Source: Melioribacteraceae bacterium
GTDB taxonomy: Bacteria > Bacteroidota > Ignavibacteria > Ignavibacteriales > Melioribacteraceae
Length of the DNA: 64,000 bases
Assembly: GCA_035362835.1 (NCBI GenBank)
Contig: DAOSDY010000003.1
Span: 310,001 to 374,000 of the forward strand
Direction: 5' to 3'
Program-made: the position numbers and the translations under genes
Notes under the pieces: generated by a model
Told to the model about the DNA's origin: nothing
The model's database searches: none
Seen by the model: the letters and a program-made list of their open reading frames with translations, nothing else
Shown: piece by piece, positions 43,789 through 53,700 of the stretch
Position numbering within the stretch: the stretch's first letter is position 1
Layout of the letters: each line of letters opens with the position of its first letter

Positions 43789-46593
43789 TTATTTTTTCTT
43801 ATTTACTTTTTTCTTTGCAACGGATTTTTTAACAGCGCTTTTCTTAACAGCCGGTTTGCCGGATTTCAATTCTTTAGCAACCGCCTGTGCGGCAGCTAAA
43901 CGTGCTATCGGTACACGGAATGGAGAACAGCTTACATAATTTAGTCCAATCTTGTGACAGAATTCAACCGATTTGGGTTCTCCGCCATGTTCTCCGCAGA
44001 TTCCTATTTTAAGATCCGGCCGGGTTGATCTTCCGCCTTCAACAGCTATCTTCATTAATTTTCCGATGGCATCTATATCAATCGATTCGAAAGGATCGCC
44101 AGGAAGTATTTTCTTTTCTAGATAATCCGGCAAGAATCCGCCGATATCGTCACGTGAGAAACCGAATCCCATCTGTGTTAAATCATTCGTTCCGAATGAG
44201 AAAAATTGAGCTGTTTCAGCAATCTTATCTGCAGTTAAACATGCTCTCGGAATTTCAATCATTGTTCCTGTAAGATGCGGAATCTTTTTCAAACCGAATT
44301 TTGAAGCTACTTCGTCATGAACTTTATTGATGATCTGATACTGATGATTAATTTCATTTATATGGCATGTTACGGGGATCATAATTTCCGGGAAAGGTTT
44401 TTTACCTTCTTTAAGGAGTTCAGCAGTCGCAACAAAAATTGCTCTTACCTGCATCTCGGTAATTTCAGGGTAGGTAATACCAAGACGTACTCCGCGGTGA
44501 CCCATCATCGGGTTATTTTCATGCAGAGAATCGGCACGGTCGTTCAATTCCTCGATCGAGATCCCCAGGCTTGCGGCCAGTTTTTCTCTTTCGTCCAAAC
44601 GTGTCGGAACGAATTCGTGAAGAGGCGGATCAAGTGTTCTGAATGTAACTGCATATCCGTCCATTGCATCGAGAGTACCTTTAACGTCTCTAAGAACAAA
44701 CGGGAAAAGTTCGTCGAGGGCATTTCTTCTTTCGGCTTCAGTTTTAGAATGGATCATCTTACGGAGTTTGAACAACGGTTCTTCGGAATTTTTTCCGTAG
44801 AACATATGCTCTGTTCTGAAGAGTCCAATACCTTCAGCGCCGAATGCACGTGCTTTTGCTGCATCTTCAGGGGTATCGGCATTTGTTCTTACTTTCAATC
44901 TTCTTACCTGGTCGCAAAGTTTCATGAAAGCCTGGAAATCCGGATTCTCCTCGGCGGCTTTCTTCATTGGCAATTCACCAATGTAAACAGCACCCTTAGA
45001 ACCATTTAATGTAAGCCATTCACCTTCGCGAACGGTTGTTCCGCCAGCAGTAAAATATTTTTCTTCATAATTAATTTTAATTGAACCTGCGCCGACAATA
45101 CAGCACTTACCCCAGCCGCGAGCGACGAGAGCTGCATGGGAAGTCATACCTCCGCGTGCGGTAAGGATCGCCTGAGCGGCACGCATTCCTTCTATGTCTT
45201 CAGGATTTGTTTCTTCGCGTACAAGAATAACTTTCTTGCCTTCCTTTGCCCACTTAACAGCGTCTGCTGCGGAAAATACAACCTGTCCGCTTGCACCACC
45301 CGGTCCGGCGGGTAATCCTTTAGTAAAAGCTTTGGTAACTAATTCAGCATTCGGATCGATTATCGGATGCAGTAATTCATCGAGCTGCGAAGGATTCACA
45401 CGCAAAACGGCTTCTTCTCTGGTAATCAGTTTTTCTCTAAACATATCGAGGGCCATCTTTACAGCAGCAGGACCGTTTCTTTTTCCTACGCGGCACTGAA
45501 GCATGTAAAGTTTTCCTTCCTGAATTGTGAATTCAACATCGAGCATGTCGCGGTAATGTTTTTCGAGTGAACGCTGGATTTTATGGAGCTGCTTGTAAGT
45601 ATCAGGCATTCCGGTTTCTAATGAAGGGAGGTGAGAAGTATGATCGGTTTTACCGACTTCATTGATCGGATTAGGAGTTCTAATTCCTGCTACCACATCT
45701 TCACCCTGGGCATTGGTAAGCCATTCTCCGTAAAAATAATTTTCTCCTGTTGCTGGATTACGAGTGAAGGCAACACCGGTTGCCGAAGATTCTCCCATAT
45801 TACCGAAAACCATCGACTGAACGTTTACAGCCGTGCCCCAGCTATCCGGAATTCCTTCAATTCTTCTGTACGAAATAGCCCGTTTACCCATCCAGCTCTG
45901 GAATACAGCAGAGATAGCTCCCCACAATTGTTCCATCGGATCTTCCGGAAATGGTTTCCCGAGAACTTCATTTACTTTTGATTTGTAAATCTCGATCAAT
46001 TCTTTCAGATCATCGGAAGTCAGGTCGGTATCGTTATGAACACCGCGTGCTTCTTTCATTTTGTGGAGTTCTTTTTCGAGCTGGACTCGTACACCCTGGC
46101 CTTCAGCAGGTTCTATTCCGGCAGCCTTTTCCATTACAACGTCGGAATACATCTGGATTAATCTGCGGTGAGAATCGTAAACGAATCTCGGGTTAGCTGT
46201 TTTTGCAATTAAAGCTTCACGGGTTTGATTATTGAGTCCGACATTAAGAATAGTTTCCATCATACCGGGCATAGAAGCACGTGCGCCGGATCTGACTGAA
46301 ACAAGCAGAGGATTAACCTTGTCGCCGAATTTCGCACCCATTTCTTTTTCAACTTTTGCAAGTGCGTCTTTAACCTGTTTGTCAAGTTCTTTAGGATACT
46401 TTTTGTTGTTTTTGTAATAGACTGTACAAACTTCAGTTGTTATTGTAAATCCTGCCGGAACAGGGAGACCGATATTAACCATTTCGGCAAGGTTAGCACC
46501 TTTTCCACCGAGAAGTTCTTTCATATCAGCTTTTCCTTCGGCTTTCTTCCCGCCGAAGTAGTAGACATACTTTGCCGTTTTACCTATTGCCAT
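43789..46593 (-). CDS. ppdK: Pyruvate, phosphate dikinase
   Basis: This enzyme interconverts pyruvate, ATP and Pi with phosphoenolpyruvate, AMP and PPi. The 934-residue protein has the ATP-grasp N-terminus (LLGGKGANLAEMVNIGLPVP, VSVRSGARASMPGMMETIL), the phospho-histidine in TARGGMTSHAALVARGWGKC, and the PEP-binding barrel (GIGLFRTEHMFY, SFGTNDLTQMGFGFSRDD, GICGEHGGEPKSVEFC, NYVSCSPFRVPIARL). A C-terminal tail of about 20 residues is nearly all Lys, Ala, Val and Ser, beyond the normal family end. An unusually strong GGAGG (46601-46605) lies 7 bases before the ATG. Confidence 0.97.
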   Translation of the reverse strand: MAIGKTAKYVYYFGGKKAEGKADMKELLGGKGANLAEMVNIGLPVPAGFTITTEVCTVYYKNNKKYPKELDKQVKDALAKVEKEMGAKFGDKVNPLLVSVRSGARASMPGMMETILNVGLNNQTREALIAKTANPRFVYDSHRRLIQMYSDVVMEKAAGIEPAEGQGVRVQLEKELHKMKEARGVHNDTDLTSDDLKELIEIYKSKVNEVLGKPFPEDPMEQLWGAISAVFQSWMGKRAISYRRIEGIPDSWGTAVNVQSMVFGNMGESSATGVAFTRNPATGENYFYGEWLTNAQGEDVVAGIRTPNPINEVGKTDHTSHLPSLETGMPDTYKQLHKIQRSLEKHYRDMLDVEFTIQEGKLYMLQCRVGKRNGPAAVKMALDMFREKLITREEAVLRVNPSQLDELLHPIIDPNAELVTKAFTKGLPAGPGGASGQVVFSAADAVKWAKEGKKVILVREETNPEDIEGMRAAQAILTARGGMTSHAALVARGWGKCCIVGAGSIKINYEEKYFTAGGTTVREGEWLTLNGSKGAVYIGELPMKKAAEENPDFQAFMKLCDQVRRLKVRTNADTPEDAAKARAFGAEGIGLFRTEHMFYGKNSEEPLFKLRKMIHSKTEAERRNALDELFPFVLRDVKGTLDAMDGYAVTFRTLDPPLHEFVPTRLDEREKLAASLGISIEELNDRADSLHENNPMMGHRGVRLGITYPEITEMQVRAIFVATAELLKEGKKPFPEIMIPVTCHINEINHQYQIINKVHDEVASKFGLKKIPHLTGTMIEIPRACLTADKIAETAQFFSFGTNDLTQMGFGFSRDDIGGFLPDYLEKKILPGDPFESIDIDAIGKLMKIAVEGGRSTRPDLKIGICGEHGGEPKSVEFCHKIGLNYVSCSPFRVPIARLAAAQAVAKELKSGKPAVKKSAVKKSVAKKKVNKKK

Positions 46594-46600
46594 TTCTTAA

Positions 46601-46605
46601 CCTCC
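46601..46605 (-). promoter_or_regulatory. Strong ribosome-binding site of ppdK
   Basis: GGAGG on the minus strand is spaced 7 bases from the ppdK ATG. It is one of the few canonical Shine-Dalgarno sequences here, in keeping with an abundant metabolic enzyme. Confidence 0.6.
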
Positions 46606-46623
46606 AATTGATAATGTGATTTC

Positions 46624-47676
46624 TTATTTATTCGCTAATCTATCTTTTAGTAATTCTTCAAACTTTTCTTGGTTCTCGAGCATTAGTTTTATCTTTAGAT
46701 AATAGATGTCTATATCGTCAAGGTCTTTTGAAAATTTGAAGAGTTTTACTGCATCCTTCTGTGTTGTCAGAACAGAATTAGCATTTGTATCGTAAAATCT
46801 TTTTCTTATTTCCTGAATTTCTTTCAATGTATAATTCTTATGATCAGGCAGAAGCATTTTATTTTTAATGTCGATCCTGTTGTTTTCAAGTATGCTCAGA
46901 AATGAATGGGGTCTGGCAATTCCGCAAACTACAAGACTCTTCTGACCCTGGAATTCTTCAAGAGCAAATTCATGATGACTCTTAACATCAAAAATTCCGG
47001 TAGCTATATAATATCCGTAGAAAATTGTTTTATTTCTGAAATATTCATTCAGTTTCTCAGGTATTTCAGCTCTTTCAGAAAATTTCCTGTTTATGATAAC
47101 AATATCGGAACGGGACAGGGAGTCGAACGGCTCGCGCATTAGTCCTAAAGGAAGAATTTTTTGTTCTATGCTTCCTGTTTTCAACATGAATCTCTGATCA
47201 ACCATAACAATATCTATATTTCTATGAATCCACCGGTGCTGGAAAGCATCATCAAGTATAATAGAATCAACACCGGAGTCTGCGATCAGTTTTCTGGCGC
47301 CGATTACCCTTCTTTCCGAAACAGCGGTGGCGGCTTTTGCTTCGTCGGATACCAGATACATCTCGTCTCCGCAGTCGTCAACAGTAGTAAGAATTTTATT
47401 CCCGTCGGAGACGAACAGATAGCCGTACGAGTTTCTGCCGTAACCTCGGCTTAAAATCCCGGGTTTTCTGTTGAATTTTTTCAGGAGTTCTGCCAGAAAA
47501 ATTACCGCTGGTGTTTTACCGGAACCTCCTACAGTCAGATTACCTACTGAAATAACAAAAGCATCGACCCTGGTTATTTTGAATATGCCTTTGTCGAAAA
47601 GGTAATTCCGTACCTTTACTACGAAAGCGTAAACGATAGTAAGCGGTGATAATATAAGTCTGATTAAATTAAGCAC
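46624..47676 (-). CDS. lpxK: Tetraacyldisaccharide 4'-kinase LpxK
   Basis: This kinase phosphorylates the lipid A disaccharide at the 4' position on the inner face of the cytoplasmic membrane. The 350-residue protein has a short membrane-associating N-terminus, the P-loop VGNLTVGGSGKTPAVIFLAE (about 46-65), RGYGRNSYGYLFV, the DDAFQHRWIHRNIDIV stretch typical of LpxK and SLVVCGIARPHSFL. Its 5' end overlaps the DUF374 acyltransferase gene by 13 bases. With lpxB next but one, this is a lipid A cluster. Presence of LPS is therefore established by more than one gene. Confidence 0.95.
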   Translation of the reverse strand: MLNLIRLILSPLTIVYAFVVKVRNYLFDKGIFKITRVDAFVISVGNLTVGGSGKTPAVIFLAELLKKFNRKPGILSRGYGRNSYGYLFVSDGNKILTTVDDCGDEMYLVSDEAKAATAVSERRVIGARKLIADSGVDSIILDDAFQHRWIHRNIDIVMVDQRFMLKTGSIEQKILPLGLMREPFDSLSRSDIVIINRKFSERAEIPEKLNEYFRNKTIFYGYYIATGIFDVKSHHEFALEEFQGQKSLVVCGIARPHSFLSILENNRIDIKNKMLLPDHKNYTLKEIQEIRKRFYDTNANSVLTTQKDAVKLFKFSKDLDDIDIYYLKIKLMLENQEKFEELLKDRLANK

Positions 47677-48329
47677 TTTTCCTGTGCGTCCTTTTGAAGC
47701 CTGTTAAGTAATTCTTCACATTCAATTATTTTTAACGATGTATCTTCATAGCTCATATCTTTTCCGAAATAGATCGGATCGGAATATATTGCTGTTACCC
47801 TGCTGAAGGGGAGTGGCAATTCAAATTTGTCCCAGCTCTTGAAAACTATTTTCCTGCTGCAACCGATGCCTGCAAGTATAAGGGGGACATTCCCCTTTTT
47901 AGCTGTTACCACCGCACCGGCTTTCATCTTATGAATTGGCCCGGTCGGACCGTCCGGGGTTATTGCAAGCGAAAAATTCCGGCCGATCAATTGAAGCAGC
48001 ATTTCGAGCGCTTCGTTCCCGCCGACGTGACTTGAACCCCTAACGACTTCGTACCCCCACTTTTTAAGAACGTGGGCAAGAACATCGCCGTCTCTGCTAC
48101 GGCTTACAAGTGCCGAACAATTATTTTTCCTGTTCAAATACCATCCGATAACCATCGATCCATGCCAGAATGCAAATACAAAATTCTTATTACCATCGGC
48201 CAATCTTCGAACATTCACTCCGTTTTCAATATTAATTTTTACAGTAGTTAATAGAACATTAACCAAAAAACCGGCTGACCTGACACCGGCAATCCTTAGT
48301 ATTTCTTTTACCGAGTTGCTAAGCTTCAT
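47664..48329 (-). CDS. Lysophospholipid acyltransferase family protein (DUF374)
   Basis: The 221-residue protein resembles the DUF374 branch of acyltransferases: FVFAFWHGSMVIGWYLN (the H of the HxxxD-like region), ALVSRSRDGDVLAHVLKKWG, RGSSHVGGNEALEMLL, SLAITPDGPTGPIHKMKAGA and VPLILAGIGCSRKIVFKSWD. Members sit beside lipid A genes and probably act as late acyltransferases analogous to LpxL, or as Kdo-lipid modifiers. That role is inferred. It is coupled on both sides, overlapping lpxB by 11 and lpxK by 13 bases. Confidence 0.85.
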   Translation of the reverse strand: MKLSNSVKEILRIAGVRSAGFLVNVLLTTVKINIENGVNVRRLADGNKNFVFAFWHGSMVIGWYLNRKNNCSALVSRSRDGDVLAHVLKKWGYEVVRGSSHVGGNEALEMLLQLIGRNFSLAITPDGPTGPIHKMKAGAVVTAKKGNVPLILAGIGCSRKIVFKSWDKFELPLPFSRVTAIYSDPIYFGKDMSYEDTSLKIIECEELLNRLQKDAQEKCLI

Positions 48330-49452
48330 TTAATTTAGAAAAAATTAATTCGGCTGCCCGTTTTGATGCACCAATGCTTCCGAGCCTGGATTTTATGCTG
48401 CCCAGTTTAGTTCTAATCGTTTCATATCTCGAATTATCCGACAATATTTCTTTACTCACTTCATATATTTTCTCAACATTTACTTCTTTCTGAATAAGCT
48501 CGGTTACCACCGTTTCCCCAAGAATAATATTAGCCATAGCAATGTTGTTTATTTTTACAAGCATTTTACCCAGGTGATAGGTAAGTGCATTTGTTGAATA
48601 GACAACAACAAAAGGGAGCTCAAAAATCCCGGCTTCGAGTGTAGAAGTACCTGATTTTATAATTCCGAATTTTGAATATTTCAGAAGGTCGTATCTATTC
48701 CCTTTAACAAGTTTAAAGTCCTTTATTTCCGATAATCCGTTAAAAACATGCTCGTCGATATTTTCCGCGCAGGCCACAACAATCTGCAGATTAAATTCAT
48801 CGGCCAAATGCTTTGCCGCTTTAATAGAAACGGGAAAAAGTTTCTTTATTTCATGTTTACGGCTTCCCGGCATAAGGAGTAAAATTTCCTTTCCCTCTTC
48901 CAGTTTCAGCTTTTCGAATAATTCCTCTTTCGAAAGAAACTGATAACTGTTTATCTGTTCTATCAGCGGATGCCCGACATAGACAGCATCCACGCCGTTC
49001 TCTTTATACAGTTTCTCTTCAAACGGAAAGACAACAATCATTTTATCGATCAGTTCCTTAATCTTTTTAATTCTACCTATTCCCCATGCCCATACCTGCG
49101 GAGAGATATAATAAATAATTTTTTTCCCCGGTTGCTTTAGTTTTCCGGCCATTTCCAGATTGAAACCGGGATAGTCTATCAATACAACAGTGTCAATACT
49201 TTCCTGCTTAATTTTTTTCAGGATTTCAGTCTGAACTTTTCTGATAAACGGCAAATGCCTCAGCACTTCAATAAATCCGAGGAACGCCATCCGTTTAATA
49301 TGAAATAGCGGCTGCATACCTTCTGCAATCATCCTGTCGCCGCCTATTCCGGATATCTTTAATTCAGGATCCAGCTTTTTTAATTCATGAATTAAAGATG
49401 CGCCGTGCATGTCGCCCGATGCCTCTCCCGCTATGATCATTAATTTTCTCAA
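48319..49452 (-). CDS. lpxB: Lipid A disaccharide synthase
   Basis: This GT19 enzyme condenses lipid X with UDP-diacylglucosamine to form the lipid A disaccharide. The 377-residue protein opens with KLMIIAGEASGDMHGASLIH and has GIGGDRMIAEGM, FLGFIEVLRHLP, VLIDYPGFNLEMA, YYISPQVWAWGIGRIKKI, YVGHPLIEQ, LLLMPGSRKHEI and SGTSTLEAGIF, all typical LpxB landmarks. Four bases overlap the upstream methyltransferase gene. The order methyltransferase, lpxB, DUF374, lpxK on one transcript supports an envelope-lipid operon. Confidence 0.97.
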   Translation of the reverse strand: MRKLMIIAGEASGDMHGASLIHELKKLDPELKISGIGGDRMIAEGMQPLFHIKRMAFLGFIEVLRHLPFIRKVQTEILKKIKQESIDTVVLIDYPGFNLEMAGKLKQPGKKIIYYISPQVWAWGIGRIKKIKELIDKMIVVFPFEEKLYKENGVDAVYVGHPLIEQINSYQFLSKEELFEKLKLEEGKEILLLMPGSRKHEIKKLFPVSIKAAKHLADEFNLQIVVACAENIDEHVFNGLSEIKDFKLVKGNRYDLLKYSKFGIIKSGTSTLEAGIFELPFVVVYSTNALTYHLGKMLVKINNIAMANIILGETVVTELIQKEVNVEKIYEVSKEILSDNSRYETIRTKLGSIKSRLGSIGASKRAAELIFSKLNEA

Positions 49453-50036
49453 GTTGTAATCCAGAAAAGAATTACCAGGATAATAACAGTTAACGAGATA
49501 GCCTGCAGAGTTCTTCTTTCGGATTTTAATCCCATATGAAGTTTAAACGGCGGTTGTTCCAATCCGGGATTATGATATTTTGTTAATGTAGGAATCCATC
49601 TCGGTACTTTATTGAAATAATCAGTATACATGCTGCCGAATTTTTCACTTAGAAATGATTCCTCCTCCCGGATAATATAATGATACTGAAAAATGAAAAA
49701 GAAAGCTGCGACAAAAAGCAGATACGGATAAAGAGCCATTGACATCACGCCGATTCCCGTATAAATAAGGAGATTCCCGAAATAAAGAGGATTCCTTACA
49801 TGGGCAAACGGACCCGAGACAACAAGATAAGTACCTCCGACACCTCCGCCCGTAGTTCTTGTTTCGCTGCCGGCATAAGAGACGCCCCATAAACGGAAAA
49901 ATTCTCCAATCAGAACAATTACAAATCCCACTATCATACTCGTGAGAGTCGCTTTCTGAAAAATTATCATCAGTAAAAGGAAGGGGAGCGGGGTATAACT
50001 CCTGTATTCAAAAATCTTTTTAGAAAACTCTTTCAT
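49449..50036 (-). CDS. Isoprenylcysteine carboxyl methyltransferase / PEMT-family membrane methyltransferase
   Basis: The 195-residue membrane protein has four or five hydrophobic segments and the ICMT/PEMT SAM-binding pattern VSGPFAHVRNPLYFGNLLIY (about 73-92) followed by EEESFLSEKFGSMYTDYFNK and PRWIPT. In bacteria such proteins methylate lipids, small isoprenoids or unknown membrane substrates. The substrate cannot be assigned. It lies between a HAD phosphatase and lpxB with a four-base overlap to the latter, so a lipid target is plausible. An extra membrane helix after residue 175 ends the protein. Confidence 0.8.
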   Translation of the reverse strand: MKEFSKKIFEYRSYTPLPFLLLMIIFQKATLTSMIVGFVIVLIGEFFRLWGVSYAGSETRTTGGGVGGTYLVVSGPFAHVRNPLYFGNLLIYTGIGVMSMALYPYLLFVAAFFFIFQYHYIIREEESFLSEKFGSMYTDYFNKVPRWIPTLTKYHNPGLEQPPFKLHMGLKSERRTLQAISLTVIILVILFWITT

Positions 50037-50038
50037 AT

Positions 50039-50758
50039 TTATCCCTGGATGTAAATTTCTTTTCTCTTAAGTTCTGCCTGATGACGTTTCTTCAGCCGCT
50101 TTTTGACTTTAAGCTGATCCATTTTTTTTATCACATCGCTGAAATTTCCAAAGGGGAAGTAGGTAATCCTATTCGATTCACAATATTTCAGAAGTGAATT
50201 CTTAGCAAAAATAAAATCGCAGAATTGAGCAGGACAGACATCTGACCACCCGTCGCCTATGTAAACAGAATATTCATCATCGGAGCTGAAATTTAAAATA
50301 TGATTCCGCTTACAATTAGCGCAGCGATCGCATTCCGAATCGGTATGTGGAAATTGAGGAATAAGTTTTCCGTTCTGATTCGAAACCCTGTTTGAATATA
50401 CTTCAAGGTGAGACAATCCTTCTCTCTTAAGAATATGATCGATGTAATAACTGAGTCCATCGCTAAGAATTCTGATCTCGAAATCATTTGATTTGCAGTA
50501 ACCAACAAACTCTTTAAATGTGGTGTCAATATCCATTGCATTTAGAAACTCACCGAATTTTAATTCATCAAAACCGATTAACGTATCGCATAGGAGTTGC
50601 CAGCTCACCTTTGCGTTTATCTTTTCATTTATCCAGTCTTCAATAATTTCCCGTGCGCGTTCCGGATTACCGAATTTTAAAAACATTGCTTCGCCGACAT
50701 CATTCTTTGTAATTGTGCCGTCAAAGTCAACAAATATTTTAAAAGTTTTGTCGTTCAT
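50039..50758 (-). CDS. HAD-IB family phosphatase (MtnX-like)
   Basis: The 239-residue HAD hydrolase has motif I IFVDFDGTITKNDVGEAM (about 8-25), motif II RILSDGLSYYIDHIL and motif IV VYIGDGWSDVCPAQ, with an internal CDRCANCKRNHIL cysteine cluster that is common in MtnX-like proteins. These enzymes include the methionine-salvage phosphatase and phosphoserine-phosphatase relatives. No other methionine-salvage gene is in the window, so the substrate is open. The last 30 residues are strongly basic. It lies ten bases downstream of smc. Confidence 0.82.
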   Translation of the reverse strand: MNDKTFKIFVDFDGTITKNDVGEAMFLKFGNPERAREIIEDWINEKINAKVSWQLLCDTLIGFDELKFGEFLNAMDIDTTFKEFVGYCKSNDFEIRILSDGLSYYIDHILKREGLSHLEVYSNRVSNQNGKLIPQFPHTDSECDRCANCKRNHILNFSSDDEYSVYIGDGWSDVCPAQFCDFIFAKNSLLKYCESNRITYFPFGNFSDVIKKMDQLKVKKRLKKRHQAELKRKEIYIQG

Positions 50759-50768
50759 TAAACTAATA

Positions 50769-53700
50769 TCATTCCTGAGTATCGGGAATTTCTTCGAACC
50801 TTACACCCACCAGTTTAGATATCCCTTCTTCCTGCATCGTAACGCCATACATTGTCTCTGCAGATTCCATTGTTCTTTTATTATGCGTCACAATGATAAA
50901 TTGTGTCCTGTTGCTGAATTCTTTTAATAGTTTTGTAAATCGATCGATGTTGGCATCATCGAGAGGTGCATCAACTTCGTCAAGAATACAGAACGGACTC
51001 GGTTTTACAAGATAAATGGCAAAAAGGAGAGCCGTTGCGGTAAGAGTCTTTTCTCCTCCGGAAAGTAATTCAATGGAAGTTGGTCTCTTTCCTTTCGGCT
51101 TTGCAATTATTTCAATTTTTGCTTCCAGCGGATCTACGTTTTCTTCAAGAATAAGATCTGCCTCATCACCCGGATTGAAGAGGGTCTGGAAAATATTTGT
51201 GAAGTTCTGCCGGATCTGATCGAATGTTTCTATAAACAGTCTCTGGGCTGTATCGTTTATTTCGTTTATAGTTTTGATAAGGTCCCTTTCCGATTCAATC
51301 AGGTCGTCTCTCTGCTTGTGTAGAAAATCGAGGCGTGTCCTTTCTTCCTCGTATTCGGAATATGCAAGCAGGTTTACAGGTCCGAGATTCTTAAGTTTGT
51401 CTTTAAGTGAATGGACCTCTTTTGATGTCTCTTCGAAATTGAACGAATCAAGATCGTCAAAATGTTTCAGGACTATTTCAATTGAATAATTTTCGTTGAT
51501 ATGCTGCTGAATGTTTTCCAGGCGGAAATTCAATTCATTAACCTTAATTTCAAATGAATGGATTTTATCGGAAACCTCCTGTCTTACTCTTCTAAGATCA
51601 TTCAGCTGTTTCTCATATTTACCGGCTTCTTCTTTGAGTATTTTTAGTTTATTCTCAATTTCGCCAGCTTCATTTACAAGTACAGAGCGAACTTCATTAA
51701 TTTTTTCAAGTTCTGTCCGGGTGGAATCAATAGAGACGGTGAGATTCTTTGTTTCACTGCTGTTAATCTCCAGATCCGATTCACGTTTTGTGATACCGTT
51801 ATTTATCGAAATACTATCGTTCCTGGACCTGTTTATTGAATCGAATGTGTTTTTTATCTGTCCTTTAATACGTTCCAATTCGAGTCTAAGACTGTTTTGT
51901 GATTCAAGAATTACATTAAATTCCTGTTCCAGTTCCTGCAATGAAGTTTCGCTTCCGGAAATTTCTTCATCCAGGTTATCCTTGTTGTTCTTTAGCTCGG
52001 TTAATAGTGAAGTAAGTTCGTTTAATTGTTTATCGAGCAGATTGGATTTTTCTACAAACTCATGAATCTCTTTTTGTGAAGATTCAATTTCTTCATTTGC
52101 CTTCTTATGTTCAAATTCAAGCTGAGAAATCTGTTTGTCAATATTTGCAATATCATTAGAGATTAATTTTTCGCCGTCGCTCAGATTTTTGATATCTATT
52201 TTGGAAAGTTTCAATTCAGTTTCGGCTATAAGCGATTTAACCTTTTCCAGTTGAGATTCGTGCTTCGGATATTCTTTTTTAAGATTTTCGAGCATTTGTT
52301 TCCTGCCGAACAGGGTTTCATCCTGCTTGGGCATGGAACCTGCTTCAATAATTCCGCTGCTCTGAATTAGATCTCCATCTAGTGTCACAAAACCGAAATC
52401 GGGGTATTTATTTTGAAGCCTTATTGCGTCTTTCAACTCCGAAGCAATTGCAATTCTCGAAAGGACCTGATCGAAGTATCTTTTCCACCGATCATCAGTT
52501 TCAACAAAGTCTTTTGCCCACCCGATAAATGAAGCTTCTTTCTCGATTTTACGGATTTTTCTGCGGATCGAATAATCCGATAATTTTTCGAGTAAGGATT
52601 TTCTACCATTAAGGTTATTCTTCAGCAGGTAAAATGATGCTTTGCCTAGATCGTTATTCTTCAGATAGGTGATTGCTTCCTGTAATTCGTCTACGGTTTC
52701 AATTAGAAGGTTGTTAAGGACTGATTTTAATCCGGCTTCCAGCGCGAATTTGTATTTATCCTGAGTATTGCCGACGTAAGCAAATATATTCTTTTCGGAA
52801 CTACTCCACTCTTTATTCTCAAGCAGGACTTTGGATCCTTTTGAAATTCCTTCAAGATTGGAGATAAGTGTCTGCAGGAATTCGATCTTCTCTCTAAGGC
52901 TTGTAAGTAGTGATTTTTCCTCAATCTCTTTTTCTTTTAATGAGTTAAGAACTGATTCTAATTCGGTTTTTTCTTTTTCTCTGAGTGCAATCTGAAGTCC
53001 TGCTTCAGTAAGTTTTTTCTCTGCTTCTGTTTTTTCATTAATTAGTTCTTCAACAAATCCAACCGTCTTAGCTATTCTATTTGTAATGTTCTGAATCTTT
53101 ACATTAAGTTTTTCGATATTGGAAGAATGGGACTGAATTTCCTTCTCCAGTGCTGACTTCAGATTTTCCTTATCGGAAATATCCTTCAGGAAATTAAAAC
53201 GTTCTTCAACAAGTTTTTTTAATCCGGCTCTCTTTTCTTCAAGCGTATTACGTTTCTGGCCGATCAGAGATTCGTTTGTTTCTATCTCAATTGATTTTAC
53301 CGATTCTGTCTCATTTAGGGAGACGGACTCGTTCTCAAGATTTTTGATATCACCATCAATCTCAAGGAGCCGCTTTTTCAGCTCTTCAATTTCACTGATC
53401 AATCTGTTGTGATTGTTTTGAAGAGAATTAAATCTCTCTTCGGACACAGAGATTGTCTTCTGGGCCTGGTGCAACTGGTCCGTATTGGATGAAATTTCGT
53501 TTCGTTTGTTCTGGAGTTCTGATTCGATGGAATTTATCTGATTCCTGAAAACTATTAATTCATTCTCAATAGTCCTGATATTGCCGTCTGTGGTATCCTT
53601 TTGGGCAACCAAGCTTTCGATCTCACACTTCAATTCAGCATTCTTTCTGTTGTAAAGTGCAAACTCACGTTCGGCAAGGTCGATTTCCTTGTCGCGCAAA

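Noticed and set aside
44317..45009. 230-codon plus-strand open frame within ppdK
   Set aside because: It is antisense to a fully conserved enzyme, has no recognisable domain or start signal, and the ppdK reading explains the base composition.
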